64,000 nucleotides of DNA from Lineus longissimus (taxonomy: Eukaryota > Nemertea > Pilidiophora > Heteronemertea > Lineidae): assembly GCF_910592395.1 (NCBI RefSeq), contig NC_088324.1, forward strand, positions 3,594,001 to 3,658,000, read 5' to 3'. This document shows, piece after piece, positions 22,185 to 32,960 of this stretch. Positions within the stretch are counted from its first letter, which is position 1; each line of letters begins with the position of its first letter. The position numbers and the translations under genes were made by a program. Below the pieces are notes generated by a model. It ran no database searches, had not been told where the DNA came from, and worked only from the letters and a program-made list of their open reading frames with translations.

Positions 22185-23330
22185 TTATGATTTCTTTGCA
22201 AAAGAAATCATCAATTCCATCATTTGTTTGTCTTTCTCGACCCTTGCCTCCCTTTCCATGCGTTCGACATTGAACCGTTCTTTGTCCAATTCCAATTTTT
22301 CTTTAAGGTACTGCACGTAATCTGCGGATGTATCAGCACGCCGTTTTTTTGGTGGTGGTGGGGTAGCATGTTCATCTGAAAACAAAATTACCATAATTAA
22401 ATTCTTGTGGGTTACTATATTGTTGTAGCATAGATGCAGGAACAAAAATTTCTGATCTATACCATTACTATTGTTCCTAGGACCTTCATTCCTATGACTA
22501 CAATTTAAATCACACCTACTCCCATGCAGTCAAAGGTTTCCACATAAAACCAGTAACGTTTTGCAACCTGTGGAGTAAAATTTAGGCCTGAATCTGTGTC
22601 TAACTAACCTTGTTGTTCATCATCGTCGTTTTTCTTTCGTGTCTGAACAAGTGTTTCCGTAGCAGCCTTGCGAATGTATTTGCCCTGCTTGTCTTTCATA
22701 TCAGCATCAGTCTTGTCTGCCGCCTTTTTGGACTTTTCTTCATCAACTAGCTCGGCCAGCTCGGTCAGAAGCTGGGTTCTCTCATTGAACTCCTCATCAG
22801 TTCCGGACCTGAAAAAAAACGACTGTACAGAATGAAGTGCTTTACACAAGCAAAACTTCCCCATAAAAATTATTGTATTTCCATATAAATTGTAAACAGA
22901 ATTTGTTTATACCAGGAGCAAGGAAGAAACTTTCTGTGGCACCATAGAAATTTGTAAACAGACCCCAAGATTTTTCAAGATTTGTTTGGAGCAAAACTGA
23001 ATGTTAAAATTATCTTTTACATTAAAAATCACTTTACAAACATGGCAAGGATGCAAATTAGAAACATACTTACGCCCTCAGGGAATTCATTTCGTTCTTT
23101 CTATGTGCCTCTTGTAAGGTTCGAACCCTGTCTTTGCATGCTCGGAGGGTTACATAATGGTTAAGGTTTGTTTGCTGCAAGGCTGCGTTTACATTTTTAT
23201 GTAGAGTATCCCAGCCAACCTTTGAAGATGGTTGCCTTGCAACCATCTCTCTCAACAGAAAAATATCCAGGGCTGGATAAAGGCGAATCGGCTTGGCTTT
23301 TGCGGCCGATGTTCCTTCGCCAGCGTCCAT
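22185..23330 (-). CDS. Three-exon Myb/trihelix-like DNA-binding protein, probably transposon-derived
   Basis: Exon 1 23330-23074 (ATG, donor GTAAGT), exon 2 22808-22609 (acceptor TTTCAG, donor GTTAGT), exon 3 22375-22185 (acceptor TTTTCAG, stop TAA). Phases 2 and 1 match at both junctions; total 648 nt, 215 aa. Exon 1 resembles a Myb/SANT-like domain (LYPALDIFLLREMVARQP ... GWDTLHKNVNAAL ... RACKDRVRTLQEAH). Exon 2 is a charged helix (TELAELVDEEKSKKAADK...). Exon 3 has PPPPKKRRADTS, a likely nuclear signal, then a coiled-coil-like C-terminus (YLKEKLELDKERF...). Proteins of this layout are abundant, multi-copy and transposon-linked in invertebrate genomes. I see no transposase beside it. All signals are intact. 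Confidence 0.75.
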
Positions 23331-23444
23331 TCTCTGAAATATAATCACAATTATTTTAGTACCCCAAAAATAATATTTTTCTTTCCAAACATTTATATGG
23401 AAATCCTAGTTACCATTTTCGTTGGCCCCGCCTTTATAGGGCGT

Positions 23445-23562
23445 CGCAGAAAGTGTGTCCCTCATTCCTTGACAAGAATGAGCGAAAACTTTCTGGGACA
23501 CACTGTGTATAATGAATTTTCATAGAATCCTACATAGGCTTTTTATAGATCCTATGTGGAAC
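23445..23562. repeat. Two short hairpins upstream of the Myb-like gene
   Basis: AAGTGTGTCCCTCATTCCTTG pairs with GAATGAG...GGGACACACT (about 23450-23503), and CTACATAGG pairs with CCTATGTGG (about 23530-23560). Possible remnants of a terminal repeat. Confidence 0.45.
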
Positions 23563-24250
23563 CCTTTGCCTGTGTTCAACCACTCCTGGCCTACACATGG
23601 CTCGGCATTTCAAAAGCGAAATACTAGTAGGTCTACAACATCCACATCATTCCCAGTGCATGAAATGTTAGGCCTACATGCCCAAATAAATAAATGTATG
23701 CAATAAATTTGATTTGGTAAATTTATTCAAGCAATTTGTACCATGTTTACTAACCGTTTCTATGTTGTGTGTATCCAGCTCTCTACTGGTCGTTTGCTAT
23801 GGATCCAAACCCGTCAACTTATGGTACTGGGTGTAATACGTCACAGCACAGCATAAACTGATTACCTAATAGTCATCGTTCACCAAACCGTGTGACTTCG
23901 AAACACCTTTTGCACCCGCCTTTCTTTTTAAAGAAACGAGGCATTTTGAACGGTTACGTGCGTACATTCAAAAGCCAAATTTTACACCAAAGGACCAAAT
24001 AATGCCGCACATGAAATGAACATGGAAATCAATAATTCATTTGAATTATAATCTATATGACCGATTAATCATGGATCATCGCATTATTGATAGAATCACG
24101 CTGTTTTTCTACTCTTCTGACGCTCACCTTTATCTATGTAGTTCCAGATAGGTCTTCTCGAAATAATCTATGTATACGTCACTAGACCACAAAAACTGAT
24201 GACCTAAACGTAGTCGGCCAGCTAAATGTGATGGCTCGAAACCTCTCTAA
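23563..24250. other. Non-coding interval, nothing recognised
   Basis: AT-rich, TAGGCCTA words, no coding signal or clear repeat pair. Confidence 0.35.
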
Positions 24251-24252
24251 TA

Positions 24253-25290
24253 ATTAATTATGCCCCCGCTCAACGAAGTTGAGATGGGGGCATTATGTTC
24301 TCGGCTGGTTTCCAAGTCCGCGTCCGTGTCCGCGCCCGCATCCGCGTCCGCGTCCGCGCCCGCATCCGCGTCCGCACTCTATTCCGCTCTATAACTCAGG
24401 AACCGCTTGTCCGGTAGACTTGAAATTTTTATGGTGTGAAGGCCTAGGGTCTCGAAGGTTCCCTATTGATTTTGGGCCAAAGCCCAAATCCAAGATGGCC
24501 GCCAGGCCACCATATTGTTTTTTTTTGCATTCCGCCGCCTAACTATAGAACTGAGTGAGTGATAAACCTGAAACTTCTGTGGTGTGATGATCTAATGTAG
24601 GGGAGGTGCCCTATCGAGTCTGGGCCCGAACTAAAATCCATCATGGCCGCTAGGCGGCCATCTCTGTTTTTCGCATTCTGCCCCATAACTATAGAACCAA
24701 GAGAGTGATAAACCTGAAATTTCTGTAGTGTGATGAACTAGTGTAAGGGAGGTGCCCTATCAAATCCAATCATGGCCGCCAGGCGGCCATCTTTGTTTTT
24801 TTCGCATTCCGCCCGATAACTTGTGAACTGAGTGAGTGATAAACCTAAAACTTCTGTGGTGTGATGAACTAGTGCAGTGGAGGTGCCCCATTGATTTTGG
24901 GCCCGACCTAATCCATCATGGTCGCCAGGCGGCCATCATTGCTTTTCGTATTCCGCCCACTTACTTTAGAACCGAGTGTGTGACAGACCTGAAACTTCTC
25001 TGGTGTGATGATCTAGTGTAGGGCAGATTCCCTGTCGACTTTGGGCTACACCCAAAATCCATCATGGCTGCCTGCCCCACTACTCAAGAACTGTTTGAGT
25101 CACAGGCATGAAACTAATGTGGTATGATGGCCTAAATGAGGGGAGGTACCCTATCAATATATGACATGGCACAATATCCAATATGGCTGCTCTTTCCCTT
25201 ACACTCCAGAACTTCAAAACCAGTTCAGCGACAGGCATGCGGATGCGGGTGTTCACGGAGCGAGGGCATACATTGCGATTCGTCTCCATC
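24253..25290. repeat. Dispersed-type repeat: terminal hairpin, GTCCGC hexamer tract and ~140-bp tandem units
   Basis: It opens with a hairpin, TGCCCCCGCTCAAC GAA GTTGAGATGGGGGCA (24261-24293). A GTCCGC-type hexanucleotide tract follows (about 24316-24376), then five or six degenerate ~120-170-bp units. Each unit contains an opening of the form CATTCCGCC...AACT..AGAACTGAGTGAGTGATAAACCTGAAACTTCTGTGGTGTGATG and a palindromic GGCCGCCAGGCGGCCATC core (near 24492, 24643, 24774, 24917). It closes with GCGGATGCGGGTGTTCACGGAGCGAGGGCAT, partly complementary to the start. It is non-coding; the ends make it look like one inserted element. Confidence 0.75.
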
Positions 25291-25299
25291 GCGTTATGT

Positions 25300-27150
25300 C
25301 TAGTTGTTTGAAGCGTGGTTGAAGCAAAAGCAATTATTGTGGTGCAGAACCAATTAAAAACGATTAAGCCGTTTAGCCACAGTGGGCCCGCCATTCTTTG
25401 CAACAGGCCCAAAATCTAGTCAGGAATTGACTAATCTTACTCTCGGTGTAAACGCATGAAGTTTCACAACGAAAGCTTAATGTCCATTCAAACTATTGCA
25501 TGATAACTGACAATAGGCCAACCAATATTCGTGGACACAATAATGATATCTCTATTTTCTGAGGATACAATTGATCGAAAAAGAAAAACATAACTAGTCT
25601 TTATCTATTTCTCATTCTCCAAAATGGTCATTAAAATTTGGCTCGGTAAAAAAGCAACACCCTCTTTTAGCAGCTTGTCACAGGTCAACGGTTCGGTCAT
25701 TTTTTATCGGGTTTGCACCACATGAATCGCCTTTGCTTCTAGTTTCTATTGCCGAAAACGGCACTTGAAACAGTGATTTCCGACAAATTCATTCAACGAT
25801 TAAGTTTACAGAACTTTTTAAAACCCTGTATTGTCAACTGTTAATGATATCTGCAGTGAGGTGGGGAAATGTTTTCAAATCTCTCAAATGTTATTGTTTT
25901 GCCCCAGAGAAGCAGATCTGCATACTTACAAGCTTTACCACAGAGATCCATACTGCTGAGTCAATGGATTCCAGTTTGAGATAATACCTGTTGCATTTTT
26001 TAGTAGGGGGCAAGAGAAAATTGCCTGCTTTAAGCCCTGAATGATTAATGATAGAGGCTCAATTAAGGCTCCATTCAAATTTGCATGAAAATCCATCTAC
26101 AACCATCACATTTGGTCAATATTTATCAGTCTGTACACGTGGATGGGTCATTAATGACGTTTCACAGATTTCTTATTGGTTGGCTGTTTTCATGCACTGT
26201 GTAAATCACTGATGGGTTTGGAATTTTCTACCTCGGTGGTATGGAGATCCATAGCATTACTCGTAAGTATGCTGATCGGCTTCTCTTGGGTGTGTTTGAG
26301 GAGAAAAAAAATGTGTCAAAAGCGGTCTTTTGGACTTTCACCCACTTTCTGGAAATCGAGTCACAGTAGATTTGTATTTCCACCTTCATTTTTATGAAAA
26401 TTGAAGTACGACTTTTTAATTTTCGTTGTATCTTTTTGTATCTTTTGTATCTGTATCTTTGTGTATGTGCTTGTTGCATGAGCATAAACGTCTCAGTTGT
26501 CAAGGTTGTGGCAAACTAAGAGGGGTCGCAAGTTGGGCCCCAGGGCCCAAACTGAGTGGTATATTGCCTTTTTCAGGCATAGAACCAAACCTATACAGAG
26601 CGGGTCATGGCAAGCATGGAGCGCAGACACGACCCGCTCCGTATATATTAACCCTCCTGATACGAAGCTCGCAAAATGTAGGTGGTGCTGATGTCATCTG
26701 GCAGGAATTGCGAATGCTGTCTCTTGTCGACGAACGGTTCCAAATGTGGGGTATTATGTAGAATTAAAGCTCCAAACCATAATGTGGAGAAAACCGAACA
26801 AAAATGTGCAGAAGGTGCCGTTAGCTCGGTGTTTGGATTGCATAGTATGGGGCTTTAAAGTGAATTGATTATGCTTATTGCTATTATCATATGATTAATG
26901 TAGTTCACTGATTTACTATTGTACGGTAATAAATTTCTGCAGTGTATATTTTTGTTTTGTCTCTTACATCATATCTAGGCCTAGGGGCCTGCTGTTTAAA
27001 ATTCCAGTTGAGTAGGGATGCCAATTGCTAAGTTGTCAAATTAATAATCAATTGACCACCTTCAACGCCATTTAGCCCTAGGTAGGAGGATGTAGTGATC
27101 TCCAATTATCATTATACATTATTACATGGGGACCCCTCTCCCCCTTCTAC
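25300..27150. other. Non-coding interval
   Basis: No coding frame with protein-like composition. The only structure seen is the inverted pair GAGCGGGTC (about 26599) / GACCCGCTC (about 26631) within a GC-richer patch at 26520-26660. Confidence 0.35.
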
Positions 27151-27157
27151 ATATGGC

Positions 27158-27720
27158 CCCTTACTTGGCCCTGAGTAGGAGGACCTGGTGGTACTCACGG
27201 CCAGAATACAACAGGACTCGCACCACATTTTATTCAATCTGGCCCTGGGTAGGAGGACCTTGTGGTATCCAGCTACCCAGAATGCAACATCAGGACCACC
27301 TTTTATGCTATATTTGGCCCTGGGAAGGACCTGGTGGCACCCAAAATACAACAGGACCATGCCACCTTGCACGCTCTCTGGCCCTGGGTAGGTAGACCTG
27401 GTAGTATCTAAATAATAACCACAATGCAGCAGGATCACATATTATGTTATTTGGCCCGGTAGGCAGACCTGGTCATCCATTTACCCACAATCCAACTGGA
27501 CCACCTTTTATGCTACTTGGCCCTGGGTCGGAGGAACTGGTAGTATCCAATACCCACAATAGGACCGCCTGTTATGCTATTTGGCCCTGTTATTGAAGAC
27601 CTGGTAGTATCCAATTACCCACAATCCAGCAGGACCGCCTGTTATATTATTTTGCCCTGGGTAGGAAGACATATGGTATTATCAACATACAATTCAACAG
27701 GACCGCCTGATAGTGGTAGG
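27158..27720. repeat. Degenerate ~65-80-bp tandem array
   Basis: Eight copies, each starting (T)GGCCCTGGGTAGGAGGACC, continuing with TGGTAGTATCCAATTACCCA, then CAACAGGACC(G/A)CCT and TTATGCTATTT. Starts fall near 27166, 27240, 27317, 27380, 27453, 27519, 27583 and 27653. Unit lengths vary by small indels. The frames read across it on both strands are repeat artefacts. Confidence 0.85.
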
Positions 27721-28129
27721 TCTTATCCCTTTATCCCGGTAGGTCTTTTCCGGTCCAGAAAACTAGGTATGCCTGCTAAAATTTTGAAGAATAGAGGATA
27801 CCCTACAATAGTCCGATGACCACTAAAGTCGCTGAGATCCAGTCCTCCGCACGGTAGACCTAGTGAAGTTTATTGCCCAAGGCTCCACTAAGAACTGCAA
27901 ATTCAATGTAGCTGGATGCCTGCTGCAGTCTGACTGTCTGACTGGCCATCAGATAACAGTGAAGTGTGTGCCTTATTAGTCATCTCCTAAAGATTTTCTG
28001 CCATGACAATCTTCACTTCATTTGTTACTGCCAACTTAGGTTGAAACAGTGAAACCTGGGAAAACAGGATAAGTTGCTTGTGTAAGCAAGGACCCACTGA
28101 TTATTCCACAGTACGGCATGACTGTTTGA

Positions 28130-28600
28130 AAAGGTTCCTCCTAATCGCAGGGGGACAAGAGGAACAAGGATGTCCTATTATTCCCACTATTACGGCTTGA
28201 CTGTGACGTTTGTATGCATTGAAAGGTACATCTTGAAGTCATATGGGAGAGTAGAGAGAAAGGACGCCATGCATGCCATCACAGTAAAAATAGCTTGAAT
28301 GTGAAGTTGTCCTGCCGTGAAAGGTGCATCCTAAAGACACTGGGGAGAGAGTGGAGCAATGACTCCTTGACGTTCAGTCTAATAAGGCATATCGGTGCGT
28401 TGTCCTTCATTAGAGCACATTTTGATTGTCACATCAGGAGTGAAGATGACGCGGATTCACTGACATTCATTACCGCTTGGGTGTGACATTCTTTTTAGTG
28501 AAAGATACATACTGAAGGACTGGGGCCGGTTTTACCGTGGCGACAAAAGGTTCGTCCTTGAAGTCACAAGGCTGAGTTGAATTATCCTTGAAGGTGCCGT
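28130..28600. repeat. Highly degenerate ~90-bp tandem repeat
   Basis: About four to five diverged copies of a unit with the core (G)TGA..TT....GTGAAAGGTACATCCTGAAG.CACTGGGGAGAG. The core is seen near 28207, 28300, 28490 and 28545. It probably continues weakly on either side; non-coding. Confidence 0.5.
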
Positions 28601-29620
28601 TTTCAAAGATGATTGTTGCGCACGGTAACTGTCTTTTAAATCGGAAATGCGATTTTATGGTATGCGATATGAATCAATGTTATCTTACGTTGATCCGGAT
28701 TGTTATTGGACGTTCACTTTTAAACAGTCCTGAGGGAAAGACGAAAAGAAGTGACCACAAGAATAAGGTTATTTTTAGTCGTGTGGTGTGGGGTTGAAAG
28801 TTTTCAAAGGCGGCAAATTTGAATCGAAGGGGTGAAAGGTAGCAAGCCTTGATAAAAAAAGTTCAACCTGATCACATGAAGTTCGGCTTATGATAGTTTT
28901 CTTGATCAACAAAACCGATAATATCGTCAAATATCCCGCTATGACTGTCTAATGTTTCATTTCAAAAGATAATGGAAACTACGGTAAAAAAGATTTTTTA
29001 TAACCACCTTCTACACTTTTCTTTGAAGTCCAGAGCTCTCCTCAGAATGGCGGAACCTTAAAAAGAAGGTACAGAAATTTCCCGACAAATCCCTGATAAA
29101 ATGCCCGAGGGACGATGGTTTGATGATAAGTTATTACGATGAATTGAGAGTAGACATGACATAACATTTTTTCGATTATTAATCATAATTATTAATTATA
29201 ATAATTATTGATTATTAATGCAAAGCGACCCGTCTGTGATGAGAAACTTGCATAATTCACTATTTGAGATTTTCGTCTATCACTGAAATTTCGGTAAAAT
29301 CGACACTTTTTCACTTGGACTCTTGCCACTTGGTGACAACATAGACACACAACTAAAACCAAGTGAATGGTGTGTTCCATTGATCTCCTACATACCTTAT
29401 AGGGGGCCATTTCTTACTACAGCCTGTACCAGCCTGATCCCCAAACAGGCAACAATTTTACTTCTTCATTTTTTTAATCGTTCATTCAGATAGTCAACAA
29501 GCAGGACAGGCGCTTTATCTTGACCTCCATAATGAGATGCTTTATATACACCGCATTCTTGGCGAGCGTGGCAAAAGTATGTCAAGTGCAGAAAGCATTG
29601 AGGTGACTTCAAGTTTGCGT
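28601..29620. other. Non-coding interval with an AT palindrome
   Basis: No gene signal. At about 29165-29217 lies an AT-only near-palindrome (TTATTAATCATAATTATTAA paired with TTAATAATCA). Confidence 0.35.
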
Positions 29621-29624
29621 AAAA

Positions 29625-30195
29625 TTCCGGTAACCGGAAAAACGCCGACCGACCGACCGACCGACCGACCGACCGACCGACTGACCTGCCAACCTACCAT
29701 CCCTTTCGCTTCTCTATAGCACATGTATCTGTGTAGTGCCCAGCGCAATGGACGTGGGTCCGACGTGTCTGACAGCAGCATATCCAGTCAATTATACCGG
29801 GAAAACGAGCCCACGCGGTAAGGAACTGATAACGATACTCTAAAGATATGCTTTGTCTACATGGTCGGTGGATATAAAAACATGATTTGGGCCTAATCTA
29901 TGCACTGTAGTTTTTCTACTCGAGTGTCTCGACCGATGCAATGCATGAACTGCAACGCGCAACATGCATTTGTTGTCATTTGACCAGCGCACGTGCGCTT
30001 GTTTACCATTTCATTTCACATGACCTGCTATCGTGGATTGGATATATCACATTGACTTATGAGACCTGTGACTCAACTACGAAATTCCTTGGGTTGGTAG
30101 GTCGGAAGGTCGGTCGTTCAGCGTTTTTCGGCAGGTCAGTCAGTCGGTCGGTCGGTCGGTCGGTCGGTCGGTCGGCGTTTTTTCGGTTACCGCTC
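29625..30195. mobile_element. Foldback element with mirrored (GACC)n / (GGTC)n microsatellite ends
   Basis: The left end reads GGTAACCGGAAAAACGCCGA, then (CCGA) units to about 29682. The right end reads (GGTC) units from about 30130, then GGTCGGCGTTTTTTCGGTTACC ending about 30192. The two ends are reverse complements, including the microsatellite, with a ~440-bp non-coding middle. Target duplications were not found. Confidence 0.65.
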
Positions 30196-30845
30196 TAAAC
30201 CGCATTTTGGAGGGTACGAATTATCAAGATTTTGTCTTATATTCCTCGAGTAAATCAGTTGTATGATCGTCCAGTCACGAAAGAAGAAAAGGCTACAACA
30301 TTTTGCTGCGATGCTTTTGGAAACTAGACAGTTCGCCTACCAAATGTATTTGTCTAACAAATATAAAAATGTAAAATTTAGTGAAAAATGACGAGTTTAT
30401 AACTATTTAGTTTGACCAGTGTTGGTCATATCACGCGCTACCCAACGTTTGATATAACCCGCCCATTATCCGAGAGCTATAATACCCCATTGTAATGTGT
30501 TCTGTTCAGGGATGGGGCTCACGGAACACGAGGTCCAATCTTGGGAGGACCTGAACTGTTAGAATTTGGTTCTAAAGGCGCCTGTGAACATAACGTCTTT
30601 TATTTAGTACAATCATTATATAATACTATGAGCGATGTTTCGTTTTAGTGGCCGAAACGTGTAATTCTTTGTACGCCATCTGTGGAGGTCTGATTATCCA
30701 ATGATATTAGCTGTCAGTCGCTATAATAATGTCAAAGGCATTCCTCTCGAATGATAAGCACATACAAATGTATAGCGTGCATACAACCGGTCTTATACAA
30801 TTACCCTACTTATCTATCAGTCCTTTGAATGAGAGAGATTACCTG
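30196..30845. other. Non-coding interval, nothing recognised
   Basis: AT-rich, no coding signal. The DIRS-type recombinase relic begins at its right boundary. Confidence 0.35.
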
Positions 30846-30856
30846 GCTAATGATCT

Positions 30857-31291
30857 ATGATCTCTGATGATCTTCCTGACAGAACTTTATGTCCCGTCAG
30901 GGCCCTAAAGTTCCACATAAATAGGACAAAACCTCCCGGTATCCGCCAGGGGAGAGAGCGTTTGTTTTTGTCCTATAAGGAGGGAAATAAACGAGAGATA
31001 GCGGCCGCCACTATTTCAAGGCGAATTGTGGAGACTATTCGTCTTTCCTACAACACCTTGAGGACTTCCTCTGATCTTCGTGCGCTAGCTAACATCTCAG
31101 CGCACGAAGTTAGAGCACTAGCCACCTCCTAGGCTAACTACCGAGGAGTTGCTCTTCAAGAAGTCGTTTCCGCTGCATGTTGGAGTAATCACTCCACATT
31201 CTCTCGTTTCTACCTACGAGACGTTTCTTCCCTCGTAGATGGCATGCACACAATCGGCCCGATTGTGTCTGCGGGGCATGTTGTTTGATCC
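30857..31291 (+). pseudogene. DIRS-type tyrosine recombinase, C-terminal fragment
   Basis: LCPVRALKFHINRT, a strand-helix region and SAHEVRALATS (the His-x-x-Arg catalytic pair) are followed by an in-frame TAG at about 31129-31131. DIRS recombinases normally have Trp there (ATSW). The frame continues after the stop with ALQEVVSAACWSNHSTF and FYLRDVSSLV, whose Tyr is the likely nucleophile, and ends GHVV at about 31291. The 5' side is truncated: in-frame stops lie just upstream of 30857 and no RT is found. DIRS elements integrate through this recombinase instead of an integrase. Confidence 0.8.
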
Positions 31292-31299
31292 TGGCTATA

Positions 31300-31905
31300 T
31301 CAAAAGAGGGGGGGGGGGAGCCCGATTGAAGAGTCAAACGCGCATCTTGCACCATTTTTTGATATGCCCTATCTTCAACAATCCAGGCAACCCCTAGTAG
31401 ACTAGAAAGGACGCAATTTCTTATTGTTGTTTAGCAATAACTCATTCTACACCCTTGAACATGCCTCACTTGCTCTAAGCTCTGTTGCCGGAAAGAAGAT
31501 GGTTTTTATTATGCAATTCTAGCGCTTTCCGGAGAATGGGTCTATTACTCTCTATAAATACGATTGTAATACCGAGATCAAAATACCGGTCCCCCGGTTC
31601 TCCCCATTTCTTTCCCCTGGCGGTCCTCCTTAGCTACTATGCCGGTGGTGCCTCCTTGATGGAACAACAGCTCAGCCTTAGGTAAGTCCTCGTTTCCCAC
31701 CTCCAATAGGTTGCTGGGATTCGATGCAAAAGTGTTCCATAGGTAAGTTTGAATGACACAAAATGCCCATTTCCTTACAAGAAATGGCCATTTTGTTAGT
31801 TCATACTTACCTATGGAACACGGCCCTCCCGCCGTCCCCACAAACGGGACATACAATGGAGTAAGATCTAAAAGTGAAAAGTAAGAAGTTGCTTCGTTTC
31901 AATAA
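31300..31905. repeat. DIRS 3' region with a long hairpin, inverted copy at 39401-39676
   Basis: Follows the recombinase relic. A G12-13 run lies at about 31307. A palindrome at about 31731-31832 has arms AAGTGTTCCATAGGTAAGT and ACTTACCTATGGAACAC around AAATGCCCATTTCCTTACAAGAAATGG. The block GGAGTAAGATCTAAAAGTG...GAAGTTGCTTCG at 31859-31899 recurs inverted at 39405-39445. DIRS elements end in inverted terminal repeats plus an internal complementary region, which this could represent. Confidence 0.6.
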
Positions 31906-32655
31906 AAACACCCATTCTTCACCCAAAAGGTCATTTTTTAATTGAAATATTAGATAAATTGATTCAATCTACACTCCAGGTCTTTCTTGCAGCAACCAAG
32001 TTAGAAATTAATTACTAAATTTGAACAGCTTATAAAAATATGCTATTTACCATGCCCCTTATCTTGATTAGAATTTTGAAATCATGTCAGTAGGAATTGA
32101 CATAGCCAAATTCCTTTACTGCTTCCCATGTGCTCTTGTTATTAATATTCAATCATGTATCACCAAGAGCCTAATATTGTTCCATATTTTAGGTTCTTGC
32201 TGTAAACATGGCTGATTTGAGGACAAAGCACATGATGATTCTGCTTAGCCACATTCAATCTGAACTATACGAATGATATCCTTCTAAACCGTTTAAATAT
32301 GAAGAATAATTTGATCAACTATGAAATTTATAAAACATTCTTATTATTTATTTTTAAAAATCAACTTATACTAAATATTCATACGCACATATATAATTTA
32401 TACAACACTTATCAAATTAATTACATACATTTTCCGTAAACAATGAATGTTTCACGAAAAACCTAATGAATGACGTTAATATGAAAAATTCCAAGTGGTG
32501 TTTGCATTTATCATCTGATTTATACTATCAATGATATAAATAAGCAATAAGTCACCTCTAACCATTTGAAAAACAACGACAACCTTGAAAATACCAGAAG
32601 ACTTGCCCTTAATAACATCCAAGCAAAAAAAAAGCAACTGTTCATCAAATGATTC
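31906..32655. other. AT-rich non-coding interval
   Basis: Very AT-rich, no coding frame or repeat pair recognised. Confidence 0.35.
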
Positions 32656-32960
32656 TTTCCCTTTACCCGAAAAAAATAACTGAGAAAATGCATTTTTGTC
32701 AACAATAGCCAACCACTAGAAACATGCAATTTTCGTTGACTTAACTTTTTCCCTTTACCCGAAAAACAACCTGGGAAAATACATTTGTGTCAACAATAGC
32801 AAATCACAAGAAACATGCAATTTTTGTTGACTAAACTTTTTCCCTTTACCCGAAAAAAAACCCGGGAAAAGACATTTGTGTCAACAATAGCAAATCACAA
32901 GAAACATGCAATTTTTGTTGATGTAACTTTTTCTCTTTACCCGAAAAGAAACCCGGGTAA
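32656..32960. repeat. 91-92-bp tandem repeat, about 3.3 copies
   Basis: The word CCCTTTACCCGAAAA starts at 32659, 32751 and 32842, with a variant (CTCTTTACCC) at about 32933, giving periods of 92, 91 and 91 bp. Each unit also contains GTCAACAATAGC and GAAACATGCAATTTT. The similar unit at 38330-38960 (CTTTTCACGAAAAAAA) may be distantly related. Confidence 0.85.

Noticed and set aside
27112-27438. Open frames on both strands of 27.1-27.4 kb
   Set aside because: Produced by the degenerate ~70-bp tandem array; composition follows the repeat unit.
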